Shown one piece after another: positions 12,373 through 21,458 of a stretch of DNA of 64,000 nt. Each line of letters starts with the position of its first letter. Position 1 is the stretch's first letter. Made by a program: the position numbers and the translations under genes. Origin of the DNA: an uncultured Clostridia bacterium. GTDB lineage: Bacteria; Bacillota; Clostridia; Christensenellales; Borkfalkiaceae. Location: the NCBI GenBank assembly GCA_944330115.1, contig CALVIN010000002.1, forward strand, positions 1 through 64,000. The letters run 5' to 3'. Under the pieces are notes generated by a model. It did no database searches, was not told the origin of the DNA, and saw only the letters and a list, made by a program, of their open reading frames with translations.

Positions 12373-14196
12373 TTATACATCAACAATGTTATAATGTATA
12401 TCCATATCGCCATTTTGTGTTAAATTATATCCATAGGTTATAAATCTTATGCCTTTACTTATATGGCTTACAGCAATAGAAGTTGCTAAAAAATTTTCGG
12501 AAATCAATTTTGTTGTTGAATTTTTTGCGGGTAGATAAAAAGCTTCAATATCTTTAAGTCCTAACCATTTTCCAGCGTCTCCAGAAAAACACATTTTCTT
12601 ATTATAATAAACAGTTATGCCATAGTTAAATGGATTCTCTATTTTGATATTCCAGTTGTTTCCATTTTTTCCTAGATTGTCGATAAGTATATAGCTACTA
12701 TATGGATTGGCATCTGACCTATAACCACATGATGTGCACCTGTACTCTGTTTTGTTTGTGTTTTCAATATTTCCTACTATTTCACAATCATGTGTATGGA
12801 ATAACTTTAAAGTTATATAAGCGTCACACCATGCAGAGTTTACCCAAATACATGCATTGCTTGCTTGCGACCAACCGAAGTGTACTACAAATCCTTCATA
12901 AGAGCCTTCACCGTTTGGGTATGTATAATCTTGATATCCATAGGCAACGACATCGTGATTTATTGCTCCTAAATGCGAATTCATGCTAATTATTAAAGGT
13001 CTGCCTTCGTTTAAACTCTCTTTTATAAAATAAGAATTTATTGGTGAATATCCAAATGCCCATTGCTGTTCATCTTTTGTTAAACCATACTCTCCTGCAC
13101 CAATAGTGTCATTTAGATATGACATTATGCCGCTAGTGACCTCGTTAATAGTAGAACCACTAGAATTTGGACTCATTATTCTTGTAATCATTTCGTTATA
13201 AAAACTATTTTTACCGGTAGGCTCACTTCTCGTTCCTGTTGTCCATTGATTCATTAATGATGGGTCGGTACAATAATTCGGGTTTTTTTCTGGTTCTGTA
13301 ACTGCATTTTTTATATCGTTATAGCCATTTAAGAATTTATTAGTAATAAGTCGTCTATCATTATAGTAATTGTTAAAACTAAGAAGCAACTGTGCTGATA
13401 TTGGACCGCATGTGCCAGTGTTGCCATTACCATATACTTCGCCTGCAAAATTGTCTCCATGCGTAGGATTAGCTAAAAAATACTTGTAGTTTTCAATTAA
13501 ACGACCAGATATTGTAGAGGCGGCTATTAAGTCATCGGTATTAATGTCAGGTGCCGACTTAATCTCATTGTTATCGTCATTTTGAGTTAAGGTGCTGTTT
13601 TCGTAAGAAGTGATTGAATATGATTGTGCTTGCTGATTTACAGTTGCTTGCTCTATTTGCTGAGCGATGGTTTCAGTTTCTTGTGTTGTAACTTTAAGTT
13701 GCTTATTTGTTAGAACATTATAAAATTTATTATTTAATTTGTAAAGATAATTTGAAGGTCCTGCATAATATTTAATTTCATTAGATTTATAAGGAAGATT
13801 ACTGTTCATACTATATTCCATCAATTCCATAGTTTGTTTGGAATAAATAGCATAACCTGCGTTTTCAAATTTAATATAAATAAAATCTGCGCTACCATCT
13901 AAATTATATAGATTTTCGCATGAAGCAATTTCTTTGTTTGGAAATGCGGGTTTAATAAAATTATTGCTCAGTTTAGTGTAATTATTAATTTCATTGATAT
14001 TTTTATTTTGTTCTGTAATAGTATTTATGTTTTTAATGTCGTCGGTATTAACGGTTATATAATTTATATCTTGTTTATTATCAACTGATGACAAATTAGT
14101 TTTTGCGGGGTAGTAGAATGAGGTATTAAACAGAATCAATAAAAAAATAATAATTACTATATTTAGTACATATAAAGTCTTAAATTTCTTCTTCAT
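12373..14196 (-). CDS. Secreted or membrane-anchored cysteine-peptidase-like protein
   Basis: The product (607 aa) begins with MKKKFK and a hydrophobic helix (about residues 8-28), so it is exported or anchored. A long Asn/Thr-rich region follows. A papain/C39-like core has TGTCGPISAQLLLSF (candidate catalytic Cys), NHDVVAYGYQDY (candidate His) and HFGWSQASNACIWVNSAW. After it comes a small zinc-ribbon-like part with HTHDC and CTSCGYR. Substrate and true peptidase activity are unknown. The gene is far more AT-rich than its neighbours, suggesting transfer. It lies 11 nt after the lipoprotein gene and is probably co-transcribed with it. Confidence 0.7.
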   Translation of the reverse strand: MKKKFKTLYVLNIVIIIFLLILFNTSFYYPAKTNLSSVDNKQDINYITVNTDDIKNINTITEQNKNINEINNYTKLSNNFIKPAFPNKEIASCENLYNLDGSADFIYIKFENAGYAIYSKQTMELMEYSMNSNLPYKSNEIKYYAGPSNYLYKLNNKFYNVLTNKQLKVTTQETETIAQQIEQATVNQQAQSYSITSYENSTLTQNDDNNEIKSAPDINTDDLIAASTISGRLIENYKYFLANPTHGDNFAGEVYGNGNTGTCGPISAQLLLSFNNYYNDRRLITNKFLNGYNDIKNAVTEPEKNPNYCTDPSLMNQWTTGTRSEPTGKNSFYNEMITRIMSPNSSGSTINEVTSGIMSYLNDTIGAGEYGLTKDEQQWAFGYSPINSYFIKESLNEGRPLIISMNSHLGAINHDVVAYGYQDYTYPNGEGSYEGFVVHFGWSQASNACIWVNSAWCDAYITLKLFHTHDCEIVGNIENTNKTEYRCTSCGYRSDANPYSSYILIDNLGKNGNNWNIKIENPFNYGITVYYNKKMCFSGDAGKWLGLKDIEAFYLPAKNSTTKLISENFLATSIAVSHISKGIRFITYGYNLTQNGDMDIHYNIVDV

Positions 14197-14207
14197 ATTT
14201 CAAACTC

Positions 14208-14729
14208 CTATTGTTGATTTATAAATATTGCGCTATCAATATTAATTTTGTCCATTATAATCACAAAACATCGTCTGAATGGCATTGTGGCGTCGTCGGC
14301 TGCACTGTATTCAAGATTGCAACAAATTTCAAGCCGGTCTGCTGTTTTTTCTATGCCGGAAAGTTTATAATCTCTGGTGCCGTATACATCTGCAAAAATA
14401 TACAGAATCGCCATTTTGTCGGTCAAATCTATCGAAAATTTATCCTCGTCAAATATTTCGTTGAATTGGCTTTTTTCTTTGATTATAAAAGTTCTGCTTT
14501 CAGGCGAACTTTCGTCAAAAATATAGCGCTCATCAGGGGAATCGATGCCTTCTTTATAGTCAGAATTCAGGTAAAATGCTCCCGATACCCTGTTCTGTTC
14601 AAGAAAATTCGGTCTAATTATATCGTCGGCATTGCTTATTAGTGTTGCATTGTATTTGTTGCTGCACCCTATAAAACAGATGACGAGCATTGTTAGTGCC
14701 AAAGCTAAAAATGTAGTTATTTTATTCAT
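14208..14729 (-). CDS. Putative lipoprotein of the AT-rich island
   Basis: The product (173 aa) begins MNKITTFLALALTMLVICFIGC. The hydrophobic stretch ending FIGC-SN is a lipobox, so Cys22 would be lipidated and the protein tethered to the outer membrane face. The rest is a mixed alpha/beta domain I do not recognise. It is the first gene of a two-gene operon with the peptidase-like protein, so the two may work together at the cell surface as, for example, an enzyme and an inhibitor or immunity partner. That link is inference only. Base composition is AT-rich like the next gene. Confidence 0.75.
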   Translation of the reverse strand: MNKITTFLALALTMLVICFIGCSNKYNATLISNADDIIRPNFLEQNRVSGAFYLNSDYKEGIDSPDERYIFDESSPESRTFIIKEKSQFNEIFDEDKFSIDLTDKMAILYIFADVYGTRDYKLSGIEKTADRLEICCNLEYSAADDATMPFRRCFVIIMDKINIDSAIFINQQ

Positions 14730-14826
14730 ATAATACTCCTGTCATTATAGAAGTTAAATTTAATGTTTTACAAGAATGATATATGTAGTACTGCATTGGT
14801 ATAGCCTCTTACATTTTTTATTGTAT

Positions 14827-14864
14827 TATATATACAATTTTATATTAAATAATAAAATTTGTAT
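14827..14864. repeat. AT-rich inverted repeat in operon leader
   Basis: TATACAATTTTAT and ATAAAATTTGTATA form an imperfect inverted repeat within the 140-nt leader of the lipoprotein/peptidase operon. It could be an operator or an RNA hairpin. Confidence 0.45.
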
Positions 14865-14876
14865 ACTTTTGTAATT

Positions 14877-14904
14877 ATTATATCACATATATTTTGATTG
14901 TCAA
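14877..14904 (-). promoter_or_regulatory. Promoter of the lipoprotein/peptidase operon
   Basis: On the minus strand TTGACA (14899-14904) and TATAAT (14877-14882) are separated by 16 nt, a near-consensus vegetative promoter. Confidence 0.75.
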
Positions 14905-14932
14905 TATGTATATTTAATATATTTGTTATTCT

Positions 14933-14971
14933 ACAATAGGTTTGCGAGTTGAGGCAAGCCTATTTTTTTAT
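14933..14971 (+). terminator. Terminator 1 of a tandem pair
   Basis: AATAGGTTTGC pairs with GCAAGCCTATT and runs into seven T. It ends transcription arriving from the left on +, although no + gene lies nearby on that side. Confidence 0.75.
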
Positions 14972-14991
14972 CCCTCATAAAACGGCTTGAT

Positions 14992-15027
14992 AGTAGGTCT
15001 GCCTTAACTTGGCAGACCTATTTTTTT
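14992..15027 (+). terminator. Terminator 2, directly upstream of the RHH gene
   Basis: TAGGTCTGCC pairs with GGCAGACCTA around TTAACTT and is followed by seven T. The ribosome site of the next gene starts 5 nt later, so this is either the end of a lost upstream gene or an attenuator. Confidence 0.75.
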
Positions 15028-15047
15028 GTTTTACGGAGGTATTGCTT

Positions 15048-15206
15048 ATGGGCAAGAAGAAAGACGTGGTTTATCTCGGAGTGTGTCTTTCGCCTGCTAC
15101 CCACGAGGAACTGAAAAAGCTCGCCGCAGAGAAAGAGCTTTCGATGAGCACCCTCGTAAGGCAGCTTATCAGAGATTATCTCGCAAATGCGCAGAAATCG
15201 GCGTAA
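15048..15206 (+). CDS. Small ribbon-helix-helix protein, 52 aa
   Basis: The product starts MGKKKDVVYLGVCLSPA and contains THEELKKLAAEKELSMSTLVRQLIRDYL. This is the short strand followed by two helices of the ribbon-helix-helix (CopG/Arc-type) DNA-binding fold. Such proteins are usually dimeric repressors in mobile elements or toxin-antitoxin loci. The ATG follows ACGGAGGT (15033-15040) with good spacing. A frame open to 15009 crosses the terminator and is rejected. It lies just downstream of two terminators and directly upstream of a phage-tail-like fragment, so it is probably a leftover of a prophage or integrated element. Confidence 0.75.
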   Translation: MGKKKDVVYLGVCLSPATHEELKKLAAEKELSMSTLVRQLIRDYLANAQKSA

Positions 15207-15236
15207 AGGAGGCACGGCATCGTCAATGCCTTTGCG

Positions 15237-15614
15237 TTGGATATAAGCGAAACAAAAGAAACCGCAGGCGCAGCGAAAGAAGCGGCGGAGACCGCCGAAA
15301 ACAACAGGATCACCGAAACAACGGTTGAGTATCAAGAGGGAACGAGCGGGACGTCCGCGCCGACGGGCGCGTGGTCGTCGGCAATTCCTGCCGTGCAAGA
15401 GGGGCGTTACTTGTGGACGAGGGTTACACTCACTTTTGCAAGCGGCAGTACGGCTGTGTTCTATTCCGTCGGAAAAATCGGTGCGAGGGGCGACGACGTT
15501 TACAGTTTTGTCATCAGGGACGGCAATCTGATTCAGGTCAAAGCCTCGGCTGCGGACGATAATGTACAGTACGGCATATACCGTAAACAATACGCATTTT
15601 TTACAAAAAAATAG
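15237..15614 (+). CDS. Phage tail/structural protein fragment
   Basis: The 125-aa frame contains GTSGTSAPTGAWSSAIPAVQ, then GRYLWTRVTLTFASG and YSVGKIGARG. This beta-rich module is common near the ends of Firmicutes phage tail and baseplate proteins, which are normally many hundreds of residues long, so this is a fragment. The frame is open from the previous stop (15204-15206). AGGAGG lies at 15207-15212, and at the ideal distance the codon is ATC (15219), not ATG. The first standard start is TTG 15237, 24 nt from that site. It may be a decayed gene or may start at a rare codon. A strong terminator follows. Confidence 0.5.
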   Translation: MDISETKETAGAAKEAAETAENNRITETTVEYQEGTSGTSAPTGAWSSAIPAVQEGRYLWTRVTLTFASGSTAVFYSVGKIGARGDDVYSFVIRDGNLIQVKASAADDNVQYGIYRKQYAFFTKK

Positions 15615-15659
15615 AAAGCCGCGGGCGTGCGCATTGCACACGCCCGCGGCTTTCTATTT
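15609..15659. terminator. Very strong bidirectional terminator
   Basis: AAATAGAAAGCCGCGGGCGTG pairs almost perfectly over about 21 bp with its reverse complement, ending CTTTCTATTTG. Confidence 0.8.
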
Positions 15660-15694
15660 GTATAACTTTATTTGCTGTTCTTCTTTGTTGTTTT

Positions 15695-15829
15695 GACCAA
15701 GGGCGTAGCCCGTGTGAAGAAATCTCAATAAAACAATTGCGTAGGACGTTGAAATTTCTTCGCTTCACTCACTTCACTCCTTACGGTCGAAATGGCAGGG
15801 GGAGCGTCCGCCCGTAGGCGGACCCAAAC
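15695..15829. repeat. Dispersed intergenic repeat region before glyS end
   Basis: GTGAAGAAAT (about 15713) and ATTTCTTC..TCAC (about 15757-15770) form an inverted repeat. A CACTTCACTCCTTACGGTCGAAATGGC segment and a GTCCGCC-CGTA-GGCGGAC hairpin (about 15807-15823) follow. Similar GAAATTTCTTC..GTCGAAATG repeats are common between genes in gut Bacillota. No gene is seen here. Confidence 0.6.
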
Positions 15830-17233
15830 TTAAAATTTCGTCAGCTTTGTAAGGTAGCCCTCCAGCTCGTCGATGTTTATCCTAATCTGCTCCATGCTGT
15901 CGCGATCGCGCACGGTCACGGTATTGTCTTCCAGCGTCTGGAAGTCTACCGTTATGCAGCAGGGCGTGCCTATCTCGTCCTGGCGGCGATACCTCTTGCC
16001 TATCGAGCCGGTCACGTCGTATGTAACCGAAAAGCTCTTTGCAAGCTCGGCATACAGTTCCTGCGCCTTGTCGGCAAGGTTCTTCTGCAGGGGGAGCACG
16101 GCCGCCTTATAGGGCGCAAGGAAGGGGTGCAGGTGCAGCACGGTGCGCACGTCGTTCTTGGCCTCGTCCAAAACCTGCTCGTCGTATGCGTCGGTGAGCA
16201 CGGCGAGCACCGTCCTCTCAACGCCGAGCGACGGCTCTATAACATAGGGTATATACTTCTCGCCCGTGGCGGGGTCGGTATATTCCATGCTCTCGCCGCT
16301 CTCGTTCTGGTGCTGGGTCAAATCGTAGTCAGTCCTGTCGGCAACGCCCCAAAGCTCGCCCCAGCCGAAGGCAAAGTTATATTCAAAGTCGGTCGTCGCC
16401 TTAGAGTAGAAGCAAAGCTCCTCGGGCGAGTGGTCGCGCAGCTTTATGTTCTCGTCCTTGAGGCCTATCGAAAGCAGCCAGTTGTGGCAATAGTCCTTCC
16501 AATAGTTAAACCACTCCAAATCGGTGCCGGGCTTGCAGAAAAATTCAAGCTCCATCTGCTCGAATTCGCGCACGCGGAAAATAAAGTTGCCGGGCGTTAT
16601 CTCGTTGCGGAATGATTTGCCTATCTGGCCGATGCCGAAGGGCACGCGCATGCGGGTGGAGCGCTGCACGTTCTTAAAGTCAACAAAAATGCCCTGCGCC
16701 GTCTCGGGGCGGAGGTAAACGGTGTTCACCGAGTCCTCGGTAACGCCCTGGAAGGTCTTGAACATCAGGTTGAACTTTCTTATGGGGGTAAAGTCGCTCT
16801 TGCCGCAAACAGGGCAAACTATCTTGTGCTCGGCAATAAAGGTCTCCATGGCGTCGTTGTCCATGGCCTCCACCTTAACGTCCAAATTGTGCTTTTTGCA
16901 GTAGTCCTCTATAAGGTTGTCGGCTCTGTGCCTCGTTTTGCAGTTCTTGCAGTCCATAAGGGGATCGGAGAAGCCGCCGATGTGCCCCGAGGCCTTCCAT
17001 GTGCGCGGGTTCATGAGTATCGCGCTGTCGAGCCCGGTATTGTGCACGTTCTCCTGCACAAACTTTTTCCACCAGGCTCTCTTTATGTTGTTCTTGAGTT
17101 CCACGCCGAGGGGGCCGTAGTCCCAGGTGTTGGCAAGTCCGCCGTATATCTCGCTGCCGGGGAAAATGAAGCCTCTGTTCTTGCACAGCGCCACAAGTTT
17201 TTCCTGCGTTACGGCTCTCTTCTTATCCGCCAT
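15830..17233 (-). CDS. glyS: Glycyl-tRNA synthetase, dimeric class II type
   Basis: The enzyme (467 aa, usual length for the alpha2 bacterial/eukaryote-like form) charges tRNA-Gly. Class II motifs are visible: [18 protein letters not shown] near the N terminus, [31 protein letters not shown] and [14 protein letters not shown]. Cysteine pairs CKNC and CPVC flank an insertion and may bind zinc. I chose ATG 17233 ([13 protein letters not shown]) after GGAGATGA. A longer frame to 17383 has no homologous residues. No T-box leader is recognisable upstream. Confidence 0.95.
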   Translation of the reverse strand: MADKKRAVTQEKLVALCKNRGFIFPGSEIYGGLANTWDYGPLGVELKNNIKRAWWKKFVQENVHNTGLDSAILMNPRTWKASGHIGGFSDPLMDCKNCKTRHRADNLIEDYCKKHNLDVKVEAMDNDAMETFIAEHKIVCPVCGKSDFTPIRKFNLMFKTFQGVTEDSVNTVYLRPETAQGIFVDFKNVQRSTRMRVPFGIGQIGKSFRNEITPGNFIFRVREFEQMELEFFCKPGTDLEWFNYWKDYCHNWLLSIGLKDENIKLRDHSPEELCFYSKATTDFEYNFAFGWGELWGVADRTDYDLTQHQNESGESMEYTDPATGEKYIPYVIEPSLGVERTVLAVLTDAYDEQVLDEAKNDVRTVLHLHPFLAPYKAAVLPLQKNLADKAQELYAELAKSFSVTYDVTGSIGKRYRRQDEIGTPCCITVDFQTLEDNTVTVRDRDSMEQIRINIDELEGYLTKLTKF

Positions 17234-17556
17234 AAATTGCTCATCTCCTATATATAATAATGTAAAGTTTTTTATTTCAACTTTGTGCGGCGGGCAGATA
17301 TATCTTCCCGCTCTATTTTCGGCGGCGTGCGCCGCCATGTCAACAGATAAATAAATTTTAGTAAAAAAGCCCGTGCAAGTCAAGCATTTGCGCCTTTTAT
17401 TGTGCTTTTGCGCGCCATTTTGATTTGCGGCAAATTTTTTTGCCCCGCTTTTAAAAAATTACCTCCTCTTTTTAAAAAAACTTGCAATAAACTATGTACT
17501 TTGCGCCGCTCTTTGTGCTATAATCGATTTATTAAAAACAAAAGTCAAGGTGCGTA
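17234..17556. other. Divergent intergenic region glyS/fhs
   Basis: The 323 nt hold the glyS leader (TATATAATAATG around 17252-17263), an A/T-rich middle, and the fhs promoter. The fhs -10 is TATAAT (17519-17524), extended as TGCTATAAT, with a weak -35. The segment TTTGCGCCGCTCT upstream of this -10 is shared with the pcrA promoter. No gene or riboswitch is evident. Confidence 0.6.
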
Positions 17557-19218
17557 ATGTTATCCGATATCGAAATTGCCGAAAGCTGCCGCATGCAGCC
17601 CATAACCCGCATAGCCGCCAAACTCGGCCTTAAAGAGGACGACCTCGAGCTCTACGGCCGCTACAAGGCCAAGATAAACTTAAAAGAGGTAAATCCCAAG
17701 TCAAAGCTCATTCTGGTGACTTCAATAAACCCCACCGCCAGCGGCGAGGGTAAAACTACCGTGTCTATCGGCCTTGCCGACGGCATCGCAAAGCTCGGCA
17801 AAAAGGTGTGCCTTGCCCTGCGCGAGCCCTCTCTGGGCCCCGTGTTCGGCATAAAGGGAGGGGCGGCAGGCGGCGGCTACGCTCAGGTGGTGCCCATGGC
17901 AGATATAAATCTGCACTTCACGGGCGACCTTCACGCCATAACCTCGGCAAACAACCTTCTGTGCGCCGTTATAGATAACCACATCTTCCGCGGCAACGTG
18001 CTTAAAATAAAGGAAGTGTATTTCCACCGCTGCATGGACATGAACGACAGGGCGCTGCGCGACCTCACCATCTCCTGCGAGGCGGGCAAAATGAAGGGCT
18101 GCCAGAGCTATACGCGAAAGGAGCACTTCGATATCACCGCCGCGTCGGAGGTAATGGCCATTTTATGCCTTGCCACCGACCTTGCCGATTTAAAGCGCAG
18201 GCTTGAAAATATAGTAGTCGGCGAGGATGAAGATGGCAACTTTGTTTACGCGCGCGACCTTCACGTCGCGGGCGCAATGGCAACGCTCTTAAAGGACGCA
18301 ATAAAGCCCAACCTCGTGCAGACTTTAGAGGGCACCCCCGCGATAGTGCACGGCGGCCCCTTTGCAAACATAGCGCACGGTTGCAACTCCATCCGCGCGA
18401 CTTACACGGCCATGACGCTTGCCGACTACGCCGTTACCGAGGCGGGCTTCGGTGCAGACCTCGGCGCCGAAAAGTTTTTGGATACAAAGTGCAGGGTGGC
18501 GGGCATACAGCCCAACTGCATAGTGGTGGTGGCCACCGTAAAGGCGTTAAAGCTGCACGGCGGAGCCGATAAAAACAACCTCTCCGAAGAGAACTTGCAG
18601 GCCTTAAAGGCAGGCCTTCCAAACCTTTTAAAGCACGTCGAAAATATGAAAAAGGTGTATTCCAAGCCCGTCATCGTTGCGATGAACAGGTTTGCCACCG
18701 ATACCCCCGCCGAAATCGAGACCGTCATCTCCGCGTGCGAGGAGGCGGGCGCCACGGCAGTGTTCACCGACGTATTCTTAAAGGGCGGCGAGGGCGGCAA
18801 GGCGCTTGCCGAAAAGGTGGTCTGGGCGTGCGATAAGCCTTCAAACCTCACCTTTGCATACGATTTGAACGAAGATATAAAGACCAAGATAAACGATATA
18901 GTGACCAAGGTATACGGCGGCGACGGCGCCGAATACTCGCCCGAAGCCGAGGCAAAGATAGCCGATATCGAGGGCAAGGGCATTAAGGGCCTGCCCGTAA
19001 TAATAGCCAAAACGCAGTATTCCCTCTCCGACGACGCCAAAAAACTCGCCCGCCCCACGGGCTTTAAAATATTCGTGCGCGACGTCATCTATAAGGGCGG
19101 CGCCAACTTCATAGTGGCCGTCGCCGGCGATATCAACCTCATGCCCGGCCTCGGCAAAGTCCCCGCCGCGGAGAAGATTGATATTGATGATTTGGGCAAC
19201 ATAGTGGGGTTGTCGTAA
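17557..19218 (+). CDS. fhs: Formate-tetrahydrofolate ligase
   Basis: Fhs (553 aa, usual length about 555) makes 10-formyl-tetrahydrofolate from formate, ATP and THF. It feeds purine synthesis and, in acetogens, the methyl branch of the Wood-Ljungdahl pathway. Typical features are TSINPTASGEGKTTVSIGLADG (P-loop), REPSLGPVFGIKGGAAGGGYAQV and the PTGF segment near the C terminus. The ATG follows a weak AAGGTG site. No other Wood-Ljungdahl genes lie nearby, so the role may be housekeeping one-carbon supply, which thyA and folA in this window also use. Confidence 0.97.
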   Translation: MLSDIEIAESCRMQPITRIAAKLGLKEDDLELYGRYKAKINLKEVNPKSKLILVTSINPTASGEGKTTVSIGLADGIAKLGKKVCLALREPSLGPVFGIKGGAAGGGYAQVVPMADINLHFTGDLHAITSANNLLCAVIDNHIFRGNVLKIKEVYFHRCMDMNDRALRDLTISCEAGKMKGCQSYTRKEHFDITAASEVMAILCLATDLADLKRRLENIVVGEDEDGNFVYARDLHVAGAMATLLKDAIKPNLVQTLEGTPAIVHGGPFANIAHGCNSIRATYTAMTLADYAVTEAGFGADLGAEKFLDTKCRVAGIQPNCIVVVATVKALKLHGGADKNNLSEENLQALKAGLPNLLKHVENMKKVYSKPVIVAMNRFATDTPAEIETVISACEEAGATAVFTDVFLKGGEGGKALAEKVVWACDKPSNLTFAYDLNEDIKTKINDIVTKVYGGDGAEYSPEAEAKIADIEGKGIKGLPVIIAKTQYSLSDDAKKLARPTGFKIFVRDVIYKGGANFIVAVAGDINLMPGLGKVPAAEKIDIDDLGNIVGLS

Positions 19219-19240
19219 GACTTAGTTGCGCCGCTCGTCC

Positions 19241-19527
19241 TTGTATAAGCTTCGCAATACTGCGTTGTGTTTACGGGTGTTTTCGGTCACGTACGTCTGT
19301 GTACGCTCCCTCAAACCTTCCGCACACGCCTTGTCTTGCTCGCTTCTCCAAGGCCGCTATAAACGGGCTGTGCGGTGGCGCGCCGCTAAACTTCATATAA
19401 GCGTCGCATAGCTTTGTTGCGCTGCGGCAACTTTCGGTCATTTACGCTTTAGTAAACTCCCTCAAGTTTTCCTCGCGCGCCGCGCTCTGCTTGCTTCTCT
19501 GAAGTTTTTATGGACGTTTTGCTGCGG
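19241..19527. repeat. Two tandem divergent copies of a ~135-bp intergenic repeat
   Basis: Copy 1 (about 19241-19375) and copy 2 (about 19391-19527) align. Shared segments include ATATAAGC/TATAAGC, TTTCGGTCA followed by a TACG..GTA stem, CTCCCTCAA, TTCC..CGC, TTGCTCGCTTCTC/CTTGCTTCTC and a final CTGTGCGGTG/GCTGCGGTG. The segment is noncoding and lies between fhs and glnS. Confidence 0.7.
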
Positions 19528-19593
19528 TGAAGATTTTATTTACCGGCGCGCCTCTCCCAAAATTTGAACTAAAAGTTTCAAAGGACTAAATAT

Positions 19594-21261
19594 ATGTCAG
19601 AAAACAAAAATTTAACTCTCCCCGAAGCGTCGAACTTTATCGAGCAGATCATCAACGAAGAGCTCGCCGCGGGCAAGTTCGAGCCCGTCGGCAACAAAAT
19701 AAAGGTGCGCTTCCCGCCCGAGCCCAACGGCTACCTTCACATCGGCCACTTAAAGGCGCTCTCGATAAACTTCGGCGTAAAGGAAAAGTATCACGGCGAA
19801 ATAAACCTGCGCATGGACGATACCAACCCCGCCAAAGAGGACTATGAGTATGTAAACGCCATAGTAAAGTCGCTCGAGTGGCTGGGGCTAAAATACGACA
19901 GGCTGCTGTTCGCCTCCGACTACTACGAAAAGCTGTATGAGATCGCCGAAAAGTATATCATGGATGGCAACGCGTATGTGTGCGACCTCTCCGCCGAGGA
20001 GATAACGGCCACGCGCGGCACGCTCACCGAGCCTGGCACGCCCTCGCCCTACCGTAACAGAAGCGTAGAGGAGAATCTGCGCCTCTTCCGCGAGATGCGC
20101 GCGGGCAAATATCCCGACGGCGCAAAGGTGCTGCGCGCAAAGATAGATATGTCGTCGCCCAACATAAACATGCGCGACCCCGTAATCTACCGCATAGCGC
20201 ATGTGCCGCACTACCGCCAGGGCGATAAGTGGTGCATCTATCCCATGTACGACTTCGCTCACCCCATCTCCGACGCGATAGAGGGCATAACTCATTCGCT
20301 GTGCTCGCTCGAGTTCGAAAATCACCGCCCGCTTTACGAGTGGGTGATTGAAAAGGCGGGCTTCCCCGCCCCCGTACCCCGCCAGATAGAGTTCGCAAGG
20401 CTGAATATAACCAACACGCTCATGTCTAAGCGCTACTTAAAGAAGCTCGTCGACGAGGGCGTGGTGCGCGGCTGGGACGACCCCCGCATGCCCACCCTTG
20501 CGGGACTTAAAAACAGGGGCGTACCCCCCGAGGCGCTCAAAAAATTCGTCGAGAGCGTGGGCGTCGCCAAGGCGTACGCCGTAGTAAGTTCCGCCCAGCT
20601 CGACAGTTTCATCCGCGACGACCTCAACGAAAATGCAGAGCGCGCCATGGCGGTCATCGATCCCGTAAAGCTCACCATAACCAACTATGAGGGGGAGGAG
20701 GAGCTGTCATTCGACATCAACCCCCTTCACCCCGAAACGGGCGCAAGAAAGATAAAGTTCACGGGCAGCGTGTATATCGAGCGCGACGACTTCGCCCTCG
20801 TTCCCCCGCCCAAGTATAAGCGCCTCACCGTCGGCGGCACCGTCCGCCTCAAGGGCGCGTACATCGTCCGCTGCGACGAGGCGGTAACCGATGAGAGCGG
20901 CAACGTCACCGAACTCAAGTGCACCTACTTCCCCGAGAGCCGCAGCGGCTCGGATATGCCCTGCGCGGTAAAGGCGAAGGGCGTCATTCAGTGGGTGGAC
21001 GCAAAGTACGGCGTCCCCGCCGAGTTCAGGCAGTACGAGCAGCTGCTCACCGACGAAAAGTACCCCGACCAGGACTATGCCGAGCGCCTCAACTACAACA
21101 GCGAGCACATCTTCCGCGGCTATGCCGAGCCCTACCTTGCCGAGTCGCCCGAAGACAAGCCCTTCCAGCTCATGCGCGCGGGCTACTACAAAAAGTGCAC
21201 GGAGGATGGCAGGCTCGTCCTCTCGGAGATAGTTTCCTTAAAAGACAGCTTCAATAAGTGA
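19594..21261 (+). CDS. glnS: Glutaminyl-tRNA synthetase
   Basis: The class I enzyme (555 aa) charges tRNA-Gln. It has the HIGH-type motif GYLHIGHLKA (about residues 46-55), the DDTNP motif, SKR as MSKRYLKK for the KMSKS loop, and a C-terminal beta-barrel anticodon-binding region (GSVYIERDDF, VRLKGAYIVRC). The ATG follows AAAGGACTAAATAT. A GlnRS means this organism may not depend wholly on the Glu-tRNA-Gln amidotransferase route. No T-box is seen upstream, only the repeat pair. Confidence 0.96.
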   Translation: MSENKNLTLPEASNFIEQIINEELAAGKFEPVGNKIKVRFPPEPNGYLHIGHLKALSINFGVKEKYHGEINLRMDDTNPAKEDYEYVNAIVKSLEWLGLKYDRLLFASDYYEKLYEIAEKYIMDGNAYVCDLSAEEITATRGTLTEPGTPSPYRNRSVEENLRLFREMRAGKYPDGAKVLRAKIDMSSPNINMRDPVIYRIAHVPHYRQGDKWCIYPMYDFAHPISDAIEGITHSLCSLEFENHRPLYEWVIEKAGFPAPVPRQIEFARLNITNTLMSKRYLKKLVDEGVVRGWDDPRMPTLAGLKNRGVPPEALKKFVESVGVAKAYAVVSSAQLDSFIRDDLNENAERAMAVIDPVKLTITNYEGEEELSFDINPLHPETGARKIKFTGSVYIERDDFALVPPPKYKRLTVGGTVRLKGAYIVRCDEAVTDESGNVTELKCTYFPESRSGSDMPCAVKAKGVIQWVDAKYGVPAEFRQYEQLLTDEKYPDQDYAERLNYNSEHIFRGYAEPYLAESPEDKPFQLMRAGYYKKCTEDGRLVLSEIVSLKDSFNK

Positions 21262-21368
21262 CGCACATTTATGGCGGCACAAGCTGCAAATGCGCGTTTC
21301 ATCAGACCATGTATCGATTTTATCGCTGCATGCGGCAGCTTTCAAAAGAGATAATTATATAAAATAGA

Positions 21369-21403
21369 GGGCGCCGCGCGGCAAATTTTGCCGCGCGGCG
21401 CCC
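21369..21403 (+). terminator. Terminator after glnS
   Basis: GGGCGCCGCGCGGCA pairs with TGCCGCGCGGCGCCC and is followed by CGCTTTT. A copy of the TAGTACTATG-type element (AAGTACTATGCGTGGCATAAT, about 21423-21442) lies just after. Confidence 0.8.
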
Positions 21404-21458
21404 CGCTTTTACCGGAAATTCAAAGTACTATGCGTGGCATAATACATATCTCGGCCGC

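Noticed and set aside
17234..17480. T-box leaders before glyS, glnS, argS or ilvA
   Set aside because: I looked for the T-box consensus and specifier hairpin and found none.
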